Of a stretch of 64,000 nt of DNA, positions 18,160 to 27,689 are shown one piece after another. Source of the stretch: Paraburkholderia sabiae (GTDB lineage Bacteria; Pseudomonadota; Gammaproteobacteria; Burkholderiales; Burkholderiaceae); NCBI RefSeq assembly GCF_030412785.1, contig NZ_CP125295.1:4898001-4962000 (forward strand). The letters are read 5' to 3'. Within the stretch, counting starts at the first letter, position 1. The number at the start of each line of letters is the position of its first letter. The translations under genes were made by a program, and so were the position numbers. A model generated the notes under the pieces. The model worked only from the letters and a program-made list of their open reading frames with translations, made no database searches and was not told the origin of the DNA.

Positions 18160-19125
18160 TCACGCCGCGCGACGTTTGCGCGCCGCAGTCGTCGTGCTCT
18201 TGCGCGCGGTCGTTCCTGTCGAGCGTCGTGTGGTCTTCTTCGCTGCCGCGCGCGGTTTTGCAGGCGCGGCTTCCTCTGTGTCGGCTTCGTCGCGTGCCGC
18301 GGCGCGCGCCGCAGGTTTGCCCTTGCCGCCGCCGCGTCCGAGGCTGCGTTTGAGCAGATCGGACAGATCAAGAATATCCGCAGATGGACGCGCTTCGCGC
18401 GGCGTTTCGATATCCATCACCTCTTCCGTCATGCCCGCCTGCACCTTCCTGTCGACGAGCGCGAGGATGTCGTCGCGGAACGTGTCCTTGTAGTCGGCGG
18501 GATCCCACTTGTCGCTCATGTCGCCGATCAGCTTTTTCGCCATGTCCAGTTCGCGCGCCGTCACGCCCGACTTCTTCGCGCTTTCGTCGGGCAGCTTGAA
18601 TTCGTCGAAGGGACGCACTTCGGCTGCCCAGCGCAGCGTGTTGAGCGCGAGCATCGGCCCGACGGGAATCAGCGCGGCCAGATGCTGCTTGTTGTGCATC
18701 ACGACGTTCGCGACGCCGATCTTGCCCGTCGCCTTCATTGCGTCGCGCAGCAACGCGTAGACCTTCTCGCCCTTGCGATCGGGCGTCAGGTAATACGGGG
18801 TGTCGAGATAGAGAAACGGAATTTCGGGCGCTTCGACGAACGCGATGATGTCGATCGTCTGCGTCGATTCGGGATTCGCCGCGCGAATCTCTTCGTCCGT
18901 CAGCACGACGTATTTGTCCTTCTCGTACTCGTAGCCGCGCACGATGTTTTCGCGCGTCACTTCCTTGCCCGTGCGCTTGTTGATCTGCCGATAACCGATG
19001 GGATCGATCGAGCGTTTGTCGAGCAGATTGAAACCGACTTTCTCCGACTTCGTCGCCGGATAAAGTTGTACGGGCACATGGACGAGACCGAAGCTGATCG
19101 CGCCTTTCCAGATCATATGAGCCAT
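18160..19125 (-). CDS. ku: DNA end-binding protein Ku
   Basis: A 321-residue bacterial Ku that would form a ring on broken DNA ends and recruit LigD. It begins MAHMIWKGAISFGLVHVPVQ, the family N-terminus, and has the core beta-barrel through about residue 250. The C-terminal tail of about 70 residues is rich in Lys, Arg, Ala and Thr, which in other Ku proteins strengthens DNA binding and threading. Length is slightly above the usual 260-300 because of this tail. It is the first gene of the ku-ligD operon. A 193-base gap separates it from the P450 gene. Confidence 0.96.
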   Translation of the reverse strand: MAHMIWKGAISFGLVHVPVQLYPATKSEKVGFNLLDKRSIDPIGYRQINKRTGKEVTRENIVRGYEYEKDKYVVLTDEEIRAANPESTQTIDIIAFVEAPEIPFLYLDTPYYLTPDRKGEKVYALLRDAMKATGKIGVANVVMHNKQHLAALIPVGPMLALNTLRWAAEVRPFDEFKLPDESAKKSGVTARELDMAKKLIGDMSDKWDPADYKDTFRDDILALVDRKVQAGMTEEVMDIETPREARPSADILDLSDLLKRSLGRGGGKGKPAARAAARDEADTEEAAPAKPRAAAKKTTRRSTGTTARKSTTTAARKRRAA

Positions 19126-19317
19126 CGCGCGCTCCCGGAAGTTGAACTCCTAGCGAAGCAGCAAGCGTGCCCAGCATTCGGGCACGCCGCCACGCGCGCT
19201 GCGGATGCAACACGCGGCACAGCACGCAGCGGCACGGCGCAATCTCGCTGTAAGACTTGCGTCGAGGCGGAAAAAGCTACGGACGCCGGAACAGTGACAT
19301 GCGCTTCATTCGCCCGC

Positions 19318-20541
19318 TCATTCGACCAGGCAAGGCACCGCGGCATAACCGCGAAAACGCACACGGCCGCCGCGCGTCGGCTCGCCGCTGATTCTGTACG
19401 ACGGAAAGCGCCGCACGAAACGCCCGATCGCGATCCGCGCTTCGAGCCGCGCAAGCGACAGTCCCGCGCATTGATGAATGCCGAAGCCGAACGCGAGATG
19501 CCGGTTCGGCGTACGGCGGATATCGAAGCGGTCGGGATCGGCGAACTGCTCGGGATCGCGATTCGCCGCGCCGATGCACAGCGTCACGGGCGTGCCCGCC
19601 GTCACCGGCACGCCGCCGATCTCGGTATCGAGCATCGTCATCCGGTTGCCGAGCTGGTTCGAACTTTCGAAACGCAGGCATTCCTCGATGGCGCTGTCGA
19701 TCAGTTCCGGCTCGCGCAGCAAGGCCGCGCGTTCTTCCGTCCAGACGCTCAGCGTGACGAGACCGTTGCCGATCAGATTGGTCGTCGTTTCGTGACCGGC
19801 GTTCAGGATGAAGATGCAGTTCTGCAGCAGTTCGACTTCGGACAACTGCTCGCCACCCGCCTCGCCCTGAATCAGGCGCGTGAGCACGTCGTGTTGCGGA
19901 TCGCCCGGCGCCGCGCGGCGTCGCGCGACGAGATCCTTCAGATACGCAACGAACTCCGTCACCGCGCGATTGCCGCGCTCGTGCTGCGCCGGCGTCAGCG
20001 AAGGTTCGAGCGCGCCGAGAATCGCCAGCGACCAGTCGCGCAACGGCTCGCGTTCGTCGTGCGGCACGTCGAGCAGATTGCCGATCACTTCGACGGGAAT
20101 CGCCGCCGCGAAATCGCCGATCAGGTCGATCTCGCGGCGCGCGGCCGCACGATCGAGCAAGCCGTCGACGAGATGCACGAGCCCGCTTTCCATCGCGGCG
20201 ATCGCGCGCGCCGTCAGCGCACCCGCGATCAGCTTGCGCACGCGCGTGTGCAGCGGCGGATCGTTGAACACGAGACTGGTCGTGTGATGCTCGAACAGCG
20301 GCGTCGCGCCGTACTTCGGTGCGAACTCGACTTTCTTGTCGGAGCTGAATGTCTTCGGATCGCGATAGACGGCCTGCACGTCGCGATAACGCGTCAGAAA
20401 AAGCGAGCCGTCCGGCATGCGCTTGACGGGCTCGTGCGTGCGCAGCGCGTGATAGACGGGATACGGGTCCGCGTGAAACGACGCATCGAGATGCCGCAGA
20501 TCGAAATCGCGGGCGATGCCGGCCTCGTGGGACGGGGTCAT
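19318..20541 (-). CDS. Cytochrome P450
   Basis: A 407-residue soluble bacterial P450. It has the I-helix oxygen-binding motif AGHETT (residues 248-253), the ExxR pair Glu287/Arg290 and the heme loop FGFGIHQCAG with thiolate ligand Cys358. The start at 20541 is supported by GGAGACACC directly upstream; a long frame continues upstream without a start. It needs an external ferredoxin and reductase, and none is nearby, so its redox partner and substrate cannot be inferred. It lies upstream of ku on the same strand with 192 bases between, so a shared transcript is possible but not shown. Confidence 0.93.
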   Translation of the reverse strand: MTPSHEAGIARDFDLRHLDASFHADPYPVYHALRTHEPVKRMPDGSLFLTRYRDVQAVYRDPKTFSSDKKVEFAPKYGATPLFEHHTTSLVFNDPPLHTRVRKLIAGALTARAIAAMESGLVHLVDGLLDRAAARREIDLIGDFAAAIPVEVIGNLLDVPHDEREPLRDWSLAILGALEPSLTPAQHERGNRAVTEFVAYLKDLVARRRAAPGDPQHDVLTRLIQGEAGGEQLSEVELLQNCIFILNAGHETTTNLIGNGLVTLSVWTEERAALLREPELIDSAIEECLRFESSNQLGNRMTMLDTEIGGVPVTAGTPVTLCIGAANRDPEQFADPDRFDIRRTPNRHLAFGFGIHQCAGLSLARLEARIAIGRFVRRFPSYRISGEPTRGGRVRFRGYAAVPCLVE

Positions 20542-20673
20542 GGGTGTCTCCGGGTTTTGTCTTCGCCGGCGATGCGGCTGGTTATCGACGCATCGGGCGG
20601 ATTGTTTTGAGCCGTCAGTATGAACCATGCCGCCACGCGTTTCAGCCCGTGCGGGCGGCCCGCGCCGAACCGT

Positions 20674-20679
20674 TACAAT
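20674..20679 (+). promoter_or_regulatory. Candidate -10 box of serB
   Basis: TACAAT 63 bases before the serB start, in the same TACAAT-N-GCCGG context seen before surE. No strong -35 is visible. Confidence 0.4.
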
Positions 20680-20742
20680 AGCCGGATTTCCCGTGCCGTC
20701 CTGCCGCGACGTCCTGACTAGCTGCTCACTTCCCGCGTCGAC

Positions 20743-21582
20743 ATGAATCTCGTCATCCAAAGCCTCACCCCGATTGCCGCCGAACATCACAAGCCGCTGC
20801 TGGCACTGTCGCGCGGCGCTAAGCTGTCCGCGATCGATCCGTGCGCCGTGCGCATCGACAGCGCCGACGTCGGGCAGCGCCCCGACCTCGACGTCTACTG
20901 CGGTACGCACGAACTCGACTACGCGTTCGTCGAAGCGGGCCGTCGTCTGACGGACTTCGGCCTCGTCGCGATGGACATGGATTCGACGCTGATCACGATC
21001 GAATGTATCGACGAAATCGCCGACTTTTGCGGGCTGAAGGCGGAAGTCGCGGCGATCACGGAAGCGTCGATGCGCGGCGAGATCAAGGATTTCAACGAGA
21101 GCCTGACGCGCCGCGTCGCGCTGCTGAAGGGCCTCGACGCCAGCGCGCTCGAAAAGGTCTACGAGCAGCGTCTGCAACTATCGCCGGGCGCAGAGAAGAT
21201 GCTGGCGGGCGCGAAGGCGGCGGGCATGAAGACGCTGCTGGTGTCGGGCGGCTTCACGTTCTTCACCGAAAAGCTTCAGGCGCGTCTCGGACTCGATTTC
21301 ACGCGCGCCAACACGCTGGAAATCGTCGACGGCAAGCTGACTGGCCGCGTGCTCGGCGAGATCGTCAACGCCGACGTGAAGGCGCGTACGCTGCGCGAAG
21401 CGTGCGACAAGCTCGGCATCGAACCGACGCGCGCGATCGCAATGGGCGACGGCTCGAACGATCTGAAGATGATGGCGGCGGCGGGCCTGTCCGTCGCGTT
21501 CCGCGCGAAACCCGTTGTGCGTGAAGCAGCGAGCGTCGCGTTCAATCATGTCGGACTCGACGGATTGCTGCGGCTGTTCTGA
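20743..21582 (+). CDS. serB: Phosphoserine phosphatase
   Basis: A 279-residue HAD-family phosphatase doing the last step of serine synthesis, 3-phosphoserine to L-serine. The N-terminal 70 residues are a short regulatory (ACT-like) region; the HAD core has motif I MDMDSTL (Asp78 nucleophile, Asp80), the Glu-rich cap ECIDEIADF, motif II VSGGFTFF, and motif III GDGSNDLKMM. All catalytic residues are present and length is normal. It is monocistronic, with a TACAAT box upstream and a strong terminator after it. Confidence 0.96.
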   Translation: MNLVIQSLTPIAAEHHKPLLALSRGAKLSAIDPCAVRIDSADVGQRPDLDVYCGTHELDYAFVEAGRRLTDFGLVAMDMDSTLITIECIDEIADFCGLKAEVAAITEASMRGEIKDFNESLTRRVALLKGLDASALEKVYEQRLQLSPGAEKMLAGAKAAGMKTLLVSGGFTFFTEKLQARLGLDFTRANTLEIVDGKLTGRVLGEIVNADVKARTLREACDKLGIEPTRAIAMGDGSNDLKMMAAAGLSVAFRAKPVVREAASVAFNHVGLDGLLRLF

Positions 21583-21611
21583 AACGCGTTTGCGCGACCA
21601 CCGTACGATAT

Positions 21612-21647
21612 AAAAAAGCCCGCTCGAAATTCGAGCGGGCTTTTTTT
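21612..21647. terminator. Bidirectional terminator between serB and metC
   Basis: GCCCGCTCGA and TCGAGCGGGC (21618-21627, 21631-21640) form a 10-bp stem flanked by six A on one side and seven T on the other, so it works in both directions for the convergent genes. Confidence 0.92.
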
Positions 21648-21671
21648 GTAATGCGACGAAGCGCTACGCGT

Positions 21672-22856
21672 TCAACCCAGCGCGACGAGACAACGCTCGA
21701 TGTCCTTGCGCAGATCCCCTTCGTCTTCGAGACCGACGTAGAAACGCACCAGCGTGCCGCGATGCGGCCATTGCGACTCGGTACGCATCGACGCGACGTT
21801 GTACGGCATCACGAGACTTTGCGCGCCACCCCAGCTCCAGCCCAGCGAGAACAGGTCGAGCGACTCGCAGAACGTGTCGATCTGCTCAGGCGTATAACGC
21901 GCATCGAACACGACCGAGAAGAGCCCGCCCGCGCCCGTGAAATCGCGCTGATAGAACTCGTGCCCCGGACAATCGGACAGCGCCGGATGCAGCACCGCGG
22001 CGATTTCGGGGCGTGTCTTCAGCCACCTGGCGAGTTCGAGCGCGCTCTTCGTGTGCTGCTCGAAACGCACTTTCATCGACGGCAGGCTGCGCAGGATCAG
22101 CGAGCAATCGTCCGACGACACGCCGATGCCCATGCGCATCCGAGCCATTTTCAGCTTCAGATGCAGTTCCTTGTCGACCGTGATGGTCGCGCCCATCAGC
22201 ACGTCGCTGCCGCCCGACTGGTACTTCGTGAGCGCCTGCATCGAAATGTCGACGCCGTGTTCGAACGGCCGGAACGCGAGTCCCGCAGACCACGTGTTGT
22301 CGATTGCCGTGACGACGCCACGCGCGCGAGCAACAGCCGTGATGGCCGGAATATCCGACACTTCCATCGTCACCGAGCCCGGCGCTTCGAGCCAGATCAG
22401 CTTCGTGTTCGGCTGGATCAGATCGGCGATGCCCGCGCCGATCATCGGATCGTAGTAGCGCGCAGTGATGCCGAAGTCCTTCGCGAGCCATTCGGCGTGG
22501 TCGCGGTTCGGCGAGTAGACGTTGTCGGGAAGCAGCACGTCGTCGCCCGATTTCACGAAGCCGAAATAGACGTTCGAAATCGACGACAGACCGGACGGCT
22601 GCAACAGCGCATGACTGCCGCCTTCGAGCGCGGCGAGCCGCTGCGCGAGTGCGATCGACGTCGGCGTCGCGTGCAGGCCGTAGCGCCATTGCGCGTCGTT
22701 CTTCCAGTCGAGCGCGCGCATCGCTGCGAGGTCCGGAAACACGACCGTCGACGCACGCGCCACGGGCACCGAGAACGATTCCCAACCGTGCGTGATCTGA
22801 TCGTCCGGTTGAACGATGCGAGTCTGCAAGCCGTGCTTCGGAGTCTTTTGAGTCAT
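21672..22856 (-). CDS. metC: Cystathionine beta-lyase
   Basis: A 394-residue PLP enzyme of the Cys/Met metabolism family. The Schiff-base lysine is Lys211 in ALTKYQSGGSD, the spelling typical of MetC-type beta-lyases. The start MTQKTPKHGLQTRIVQPDD and the region SSISNVYFGFVKSGDDVLLPDNVYSPN fit the family, as does the length. It cleaves cystathionine to homocysteine, pyruvate and ammonia for methionine synthesis. It is a single gene, convergent with serB. A cysteine desulfhydrase side activity is possible. Confidence 0.9.
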   Translation of the reverse strand: MTQKTPKHGLQTRIVQPDDQITHGWESFSVPVARASTVVFPDLAAMRALDWKNDAQWRYGLHATPTSIALAQRLAALEGGSHALLQPSGLSSISNVYFGFVKSGDDVLLPDNVYSPNRDHAEWLAKDFGITARYYDPMIGAGIADLIQPNTKLIWLEAPGSVTMEVSDIPAITAVARARGVVTAIDNTWSAGLAFRPFEHGVDISMQALTKYQSGGSDVLMGATITVDKELHLKLKMARMRMGIGVSSDDCSLILRSLPSMKVRFEQHTKSALELARWLKTRPEIAAVLHPALSDCPGHEFYQRDFTGAGGLFSVVFDARYTPEQIDTFCESLDLFSLGWSWGGAQSLVMPYNVASMRTESQWPHRGTLVRFYVGLEDEGDLRKDIERCLVALG

Positions 22857-22906
22857 GGTCAGATTGAGTTGGATTCGTCAGTGATACGCGTGGCGCTTAT
22901 TCGCAC

Positions 22907-23536
22907 TTATTCGCCGATCGTCAGATTGCTCACACCGTTGACGGCCTGGCCGCGCGACTGGGCGGGTTGCGACGACGGTTGTTGTGCGGAAGGTTGTGCC
23001 GCGGGTTGTACCTGCTTCTGCGCCTGAGCAGGCGCCGCGGCGACGGGCGCTTTCTGTCCCGCAGCCATCGGCCGCAACGAAAATTCCAGCGGCTCGGAGT
23101 CGTCGACATTCATCCGCTCGCCTTCGAGCGAACCATCGGCGGCAAATTTGCCGACCCAGTTGCCCGTGATATGCGTGCCGTCGTTCGACTCTTCGACTTC
23201 GAGCGTGTCGCCGTCGCGGTCGCCTGCGATCAGGATCACTTCGCCCGTGTCGGCGTACTGATATTCACCGTGCACGCCGCCCGCATCTTCCCGATCGGTT
23301 TTCGCGCCCAGGCGCAGCACGATCTGCCGCTTGCCGAGCGTGCCCGCGTATTGCGGAAACTTCGCGAACTCCGGGCTGGGTTTCAGCGGCAACTGGATTG
23401 CCGGCGGCGCCGCAAGTTGCTTGACGGCGTCACTCTGCGCATGCGCCGCGCCCGGCAGCGCGACCGTGACGGCCAATGCCGTAGCCGCGATCATCGCAGG
23501 CCACGACGCCCTGGGTTTCGACCTTCTTTCCTGCAT
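22907..23536 (-). CDS. Exported hypothetical protein
   Basis: A 209-residue protein with a Sec signal peptide (MQERRSKPRASWPAM, hydrophobic IAATALAVTVALPGAAHA, cleavage after AHA). The mature domain (about 30-160) contains YAGTLGKRQIVLRLGAK and GEVILIAGDRDGDTLEVEES, a compact beta-rich fold, followed by a disordered Gln/Ala/Pro tail. I do not recognise a named family. The ATG at 23536 has AAAGGAAC upstream, better than a frame to 23608. It lies between metC and bktB on the same strand, 50 and 125 bases away, with no functional link evident. Confidence 0.72.
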   Translation of the reverse strand: MQERRSKPRASWPAMIAATALAVTVALPGAAHAQSDAVKQLAAPPAIQLPLKPSPEFAKFPQYAGTLGKRQIVLRLGAKTDREDAGGVHGEYQYADTGEVILIAGDRDGDTLEVEESNDGTHITGNWVGKFAADGSLEGERMNVDDSEPLEFSLRPMAAGQKAPVAAAPAQAQKQVQPAAQPSAQQPSSQPAQSRGQAVNGVSNLTIGE

Positions 23537-23621
23537 CCGTGTGTTCCTTTCAACCGGCTTGACGACGTACGCGACGTCGAGAATCCGCTTCGACCGGTTA
23601 TACCGCAAGTTCGTTCAGAGA

Positions 23622-23651
23622 CGGGACGGCGCGGCGAGCGCTGCCGTCCCG
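23622..23651 (-). terminator. Hairpin downstream of bktB
   Basis: A 9-bp stem CGGGACGGC / GCCGTCCCG with a 12-base loop, 11 bases after the bktB stop on the minus strand. It has no T tract, so it may mark a transcript 3' end or a Rho-dependent stop rather than a classical terminator. Confidence 0.35.
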
Positions 23652-23661
23652 GACGAGTGGA

Positions 23662-24846
23662 TCAGATCCGCTCGAAGATGGCCGCGATGCCCTGCCCGCC
23701 GCCGATGCACATCGTCACGAGCGCATAGCGTCCGCCGATGCGCTGCAGTTCGTACAGCGCCTTCACCGTGATCAGTGCGCCCGTCGCGCCGATCGGGTGA
23801 CCGAGCGAAATGCCCGAGCCATTCGGGTTGACCTTCGCGGGATCGAGGCCCAGTTCCTTGCTGACGGCGCACGCCTGCGCGGCAAACGCCTCGTTCGCTT
23901 CGATCACGTCGAGATCGTTGACCGTCAGACCCGCGCGTTCGAGCGCCTTCTGCGTCGCGGGCACGGGACCGATGCCCATATAGTTCGGATCGACGCCCGC
24001 ATGCGCGTACGCGACCAGCCGGCCGAGCGGCTTCGCGCCGCGCTTCTCGGCGACGCTGCGCTCCATCAGCACGACGGCAGCCGCGGCGTCGTTGATGCCC
24101 GATGCGTTGCCCGCCGTCACCGTGCCGTTTTCCTTCGCGAACACGGGTCTCAACTTCGAGAAATCGTCGGCGCTTGCGTTCAGGCGGACGTGCTCGTCCG
24201 TGTCGAACACGGTGTCGCCCTTCTTCGACGCAATCGTGATGGGAAGAACCTGATCCTTGAAGTAGCCGGCTTCGATCGCCTTGGCCGCGCGATGGTGCGA
24301 TTCAAGTGCGAGCGCGTCCTGCGCGTCGCGCGAGATGTCGTACTTTTTCGCAACGTTTTCGGCCGTCACGCCCATGTGGATCGTTTGAAACGGATCGTGC
24401 AGCGCGCCGAGCATCATGTCGACGATGCTCGCGTTGCCCATGCGCTGGCCGAAACGCGCCGACGGCATGATGTACGGCGCGCGACTCATGCTTTCGGCAC
24501 CGCCACCGATCGCGATGTCGGCATCGCCGAGCAGCACGCTCTGCGCCGCCGACACGATCGCCTGCAGGCCCGAGCCGCACAGACGGTTCACGGTCAACGC
24601 GGGTGCGTGCTGCGCAACGCCGCCGTTGATCGCCGCGACGCGCGCGAGGTACATGTCCTTCGGTTCCGTGTGGATCACGTTGCCGAACACGACATGGCCG
24701 ACTTCGTCGCCGGCCACGTTCGCACGCGACAACACCTCGCGCACGACGCGCGCGCCGAGATCCGTCGGTGCGAAATCTTTCAGGCTGCCGCCGAAGTCGC
24801 CGATTGCCGTGCGGACGCCGCTCACTACCACCACTTCACGTTGCAT
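23662..24846 (-). CDS. bktB: Beta-ketothiolase BktB
   Basis: A 394-residue thiolase. It matches the Cupriavidus necator BktB pattern from memory nearly throughout, including NRLCGSGLQA with acylated Cys90, [27 protein letters not shown] with the active-site His, and TMCIGGGQGIA with the second Cys. BktB condenses acetyl-CoA with acetyl- or propionyl-CoA, feeding C4 and C5 monomers to polyhydroxyalkanoate. It lies 4.5 kb from the pha genes on the same strand. A second thiolase, phaA, is at 29329, so the window holds both the short-chain-specific and the broad-range enzyme. Degradative use is also possible. Confidence 0.92.
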   Translation of the reverse strand: MQREVVVVSGVRTAIGDFGGSLKDFAPTDLGARVVREVLSRANVAGDEVGHVVFGNVIHTEPKDMYLARVAAINGGVAQHAPALTVNRLCGSGLQAIVSAAQSVLLGDADIAIGGGAESMSRAPYIMPSARFGQRMGNASIVDMMLGALHDPFQTIHMGVTAENVAKKYDISRDAQDALALESHHRAAKAIEAGYFKDQVLPITIASKKGDTVFDTDEHVRLNASADDFSKLRPVFAKENGTVTAGNASGINDAAAAVVLMERSVAEKRGAKPLGRLVAYAHAGVDPNYMGIGPVPATQKALERAGLTVNDLDVIEANEAFAAQACAVSKELGLDPAKVNPNGSGISLGHPIGATGALITVKALYELQRIGGRYALVTMCIGGGQGIAAIFERI

Positions 24847-24993
24847 CGCTTGCTCCTCTCATTGGTCTCAGTTGGATCCTGGTTGCATCGCACGCGCCGC
24901 GTGGGCGCCGTGCGTGATCTTGTCTTCGAACATACCGGAGTTGCCGGAATCGCGCGCTGAATCTGATGCGGCTGGGTGGGACGGCGCCTGCGC

Positions 24994-25932
24994 TCAGGCG
25001 CCGAGCAGCTTCTCGACCGACGCGCGATCGGGAATCGGCGCGACGGCGCCGAAGCCTTGTGTCGACAGCGCGGCCGCGACGTTCGCGTAGCGTGCCGCCT
25101 GAAACGGATTGTCGCCCGCGACGATGCGCGCGATGAACGCGCCGCCGAAACAGTCGCCCGCGCCCGTCGCATCGACGGCGTTGACGACGTGGCCCGGCAC
25201 GACGCGGCGCTCGTCCGGCGTCGCGATATACGAGCCTTCCTTGCCGAGCTTCAACGCGACCACGCGCGGCCCTTGCGCGAGCAGAAAATCGACGATGTCG
25301 TCGCGTGCCGTGAGGCCCGTCAGTTCGGTGACGTCGTCCCAGCTCGGCAGGCAGATGTCCGTCTGGCGGATCGCTTCGAGCATCACCGCGCGCGCCCGAG
25401 CGAGCGGCCACAGCTTGAGGCGCAGGTTCGTATCGAAACTCACGAGCACGTTGTTCGCGCGCGCGTGCGCGATCGCGGCGAGCGCGGCGTCGCAGGCGTT
25501 CACGCCGATCGCGAGACTGATGCCCGACAGATGAATGACCTTGGCGGCGGCGATCGCGTCAAGCGGCAAGTCGCGCGGCGCGTAACGGCTCGCGGCCGAC
25601 CCTGCGCGCAGATAGTCGAACTGGTGGCCAGCCGGACCGTGCGACACGAAATACACGCCCGTCGGCGCCTGATCGTCGATCCTGACGAACGACGTATCGA
25701 CCTGCTCGCGCTGCCACAAGTCGATCAGCAGACGTCCGAACTGATCGTTGCCGACAGCCGACACGAACCCCGCCGACGCGCCCTGCCGCGCCGCCGCGAT
25801 GCAGAAGTTCGACGTGTCGCCGCCGAAGCCTTGCAGATACGTCGGCTGGTCTTTCTCGGACTGGTTGAATTCAACCATCGCCTCGCCGAGCGCGAGGATG
25901 GACGGCGTGCCAGCGGACGCGGTGGACGTCAT
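24994..25932 (-). CDS. kdgK: PfkB-family sugar kinase, 2-keto-3-deoxygluconate kinase-like
   Basis: A 312-residue ribokinase-fold kinase. It has the N-terminal GEAMVEFNQ, the substrate-binding GFGGDTSNFCIAAARQG and the PfkB signature 2 VNAVDATGAGDCFGGAF with the catalytic Asp and anion hole. The N-terminal wording fits KDG kinases best (2-keto-3-deoxygluconate to KDPG, feeding Entner-Doudoroff). The ATG is two bases after the rimO stop, so it is probably translated from the rimO transcript, although the functions are unrelated. Related sugar kinases such as fructokinase remain possible. Confidence 0.8.
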   Translation of the reverse strand: MTSTASAGTPSILALGEAMVEFNQSEKDQPTYLQGFGGDTSNFCIAAARQGASAGFVSAVGNDQFGRLLIDLWQREQVDTSFVRIDDQAPTGVYFVSHGPAGHQFDYLRAGSAASRYAPRDLPLDAIAAAKVIHLSGISLAIGVNACDAALAAIAHARANNVLVSFDTNLRLKLWPLARARAVMLEAIRQTDICLPSWDDVTELTGLTARDDIVDFLLAQGPRVVALKLGKEGSYIATPDERRVVPGHVVNAVDATGAGDCFGGAFIARIVAGDNPFQAARYANVAAALSTQGFGAVAPIPDRASVEKLLGA

Positions 25933-25934
25933 GC

Positions 25935-27326
25935 TCAGACCTCGCCCCACAGATCGTGGCCGTCGGCACCCGTGATCTTCACCGACACGAAATCGCCGAC
26001 CTTGTAGCGCTTCGACGCCTTCGTCGCGGGCGCGATATAGACCACGCCGTCGATTTCGGGTGCGTCCGCCGCCGTGCGGCCGATGCCGCCGTCGGGATTG
26101 ATTTCGTCGACGAGCACTTTCAGCGTCTTGCCGACCTTGCGCGCGATGCGCTTCGCCGACACTTCTTCCGCGACTTCCATGAAGCGCGCGCGGCGCTCTT
26201 CGCGGACTTCGTCGGGCAGCGCGCCGTCGAGTTCATTGGCCGTTGCGCCTTCGACGGGCGAATACGCGAAGCAGCCGACGCGATCCAGTTCCGCCTCGCG
26301 GATGAAGTCGAGCAGCGTTTCGAACTGCTCTTCCGTTTCGCCGGGGAAGCCCGCGATGAACGTGCTGCGGATGGTCAGGTCCGGACAGATCTCGCGCCAT
26401 GCGCGCACACGCTCCATGACCTTCTCGGCGTTCGCCGGGCGCTTCATGCGCTTGAGCACTTCGGGATGCGCGTGCTGGAACGGCACATCGAGATACGGCA
26501 GCACGTGACCCTTGAGCGAACCTTCCGCCATCATCGGAATCACTTCGTCGACGCTCGGGTACGGATACACGTAATGCAGACGCACCCACGCGCCGTACTG
26601 CGCAGCGAGTTCGCCGAGCGCGCCGACGAGGTCCGTCATGCGCGTCTTGATCGGCTTGCCGTTCCAGAAACCCGTGCGGTACTTGACGTCGACGCCGTAC
26701 GCGCTCGTGTCCTGCGAGATGACGAGCAGTTCCTTCACGCCCGACTTGAACAGGTTTTCCGCTTCGAGCATCACTTCGGCCACGGGACGCGACACGAGGT
26801 CGCCGCGCATCGACGGGATGATGCAGAACGTGCAGCGGTGATTGCAGCCTTCGGCAATCTTCAGATACGCGTAGTGACGCGGCGTGAGCTTGATGCCCGC
26901 AGCGGGCACGAGGTCGACGAACGGATCGTGCGGCTTCGGCAGATGGCTGTGCACGGCCTGCATCACTTCGCCGACCGCGTGCGGGCCCGTCACGGCGAGC
27001 ACTTTCGGATGCACTTCTTCGATCAGGTTCGAGCCGCTCGCGCTTTGCTTCGCGCCGAGACAGCCGGTGACGATCACCTTGCCGTTTTCGTTCAGCGCTT
27101 CGCCGATGGCGTCGAGACTTTCCTGCACGGCTTCGTCGATGAAACCGCAGGTGTTGACGACGACGAGATCCGCGCCGTCATACGTGCCGGAGATTTCGTA
27201 ACCCTCGGCGCGCAGTTGCGTGATGATCTGTTCGGAATCAACGAGGGCTTTCGGGCATCCGAGTGAGACGAATCCGACCTTCGGAATCGAAGCGGTCGGC
27301 GCGGCGGGGGTCGAAGTCTGCGACAT
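25935..27326 (-). CDS. rimO: Ribosomal protein S12 methylthiotransferase RimO
   Basis: A 463-residue radical-SAM enzyme that methylthiolates Asp88 of S12. The N-terminal UPF0004 domain has [16 protein letters not shown] and further Fe-S cysteines (VNTCGFI and VTGCLGA), the radical-SAM core has [17 protein letters not shown], and the C-terminus is a TRAM domain ([28 protein letters not shown], about residues 395-460). The start at 27326 ([10 protein letters not shown]) precedes the conserved core by 15 residues; a much longer upstream frame is arginine-rich and unlike the family. A TATAAT box lies upstream at 27504-27509. Confidence 0.96.
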   Translation of the reverse strand: MSQTSTPAAPTASIPKVGFVSLGCPKALVDSEQIITQLRAEGYEISGTYDGADLVVVNTCGFIDEAVQESLDAIGEALNENGKVIVTGCLGAKQSASGSNLIEEVHPKVLAVTGPHAVGEVMQAVHSHLPKPHDPFVDLVPAAGIKLTPRHYAYLKIAEGCNHRCTFCIIPSMRGDLVSRPVAEVMLEAENLFKSGVKELLVISQDTSAYGVDVKYRTGFWNGKPIKTRMTDLVGALGELAAQYGAWVRLHYVYPYPSVDEVIPMMAEGSLKGHVLPYLDVPFQHAHPEVLKRMKRPANAEKVMERVRAWREICPDLTIRSTFIAGFPGETEEQFETLLDFIREAELDRVGCFAYSPVEGATANELDGALPDEVREERRARFMEVAEEVSAKRIARKVGKTLKVLVDEINPDGGIGRTAADAPEIDGVVYIAPATKASKRYKVGDFVSVKITGADGHDLWGEV

Positions 27327-27689
27327 AGAGAGTGGTCCGGCGAGAAGCGATGAGTGACGCGATATGTGGGGCTTGGGCGTGCAGCCCGCACGCCGGAATC
27401 TCGGCAAACGTGGGCGCACCGTGCGACGGCGCAAGGGCCGTCGCGAAATGGGGCCATGTGGATCTTGTGGGAGATCGGCGCGGCCCCGCGCAAGCAACCT
27501 CATATTATACCGTGGCGACGGGCGCCGAGGCGCCGCGCGGCCACCCTGCTTCCGTGCCGCCATGGACTGCCGGCGAAAGACACGGAGCGAAAAGCAAAAC
27601 AGGAACAGCGTGCCGTCCGCCCGGCTCGCTACCGGGCAGACTCGGGCAGACTCACATCGAAAACCGTGCGCGGGAAAACGCCAGCGCTG
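27327..27689. other. Intergenic region between rimO and phaR
   Basis: 363 bases with no credible gene. It holds the rimO promoter candidate (27504-27509) and, nearer phaR, a tandem GACTCGGGCA/GACTCACATC-like stretch and a weak GC hairpin around 27617-27640 (CCGCCCGG/CCGGGCAG). No T tract follows it on the minus strand, so the phaR terminator is not obvious. Confidence 0.4.
27504..27509 (-). promoter_or_regulatory. Candidate -10 box of rimO
   Basis: A consensus TATAAT on the minus strand in an otherwise GC-rich region, 178 bases before the rimO start. The -35 is weak, so a long leader would be implied. Confidence 0.45.

Noticed and set aside
24983..25002. Hairpin GGCGCCTG-CGCT-CAGGCGCC at the end of the kdgK-like gene
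   Set aside because: It includes the stop codon and is not followed by T residues on the minus strand, so it may be chance in GC-rich coding sequence.
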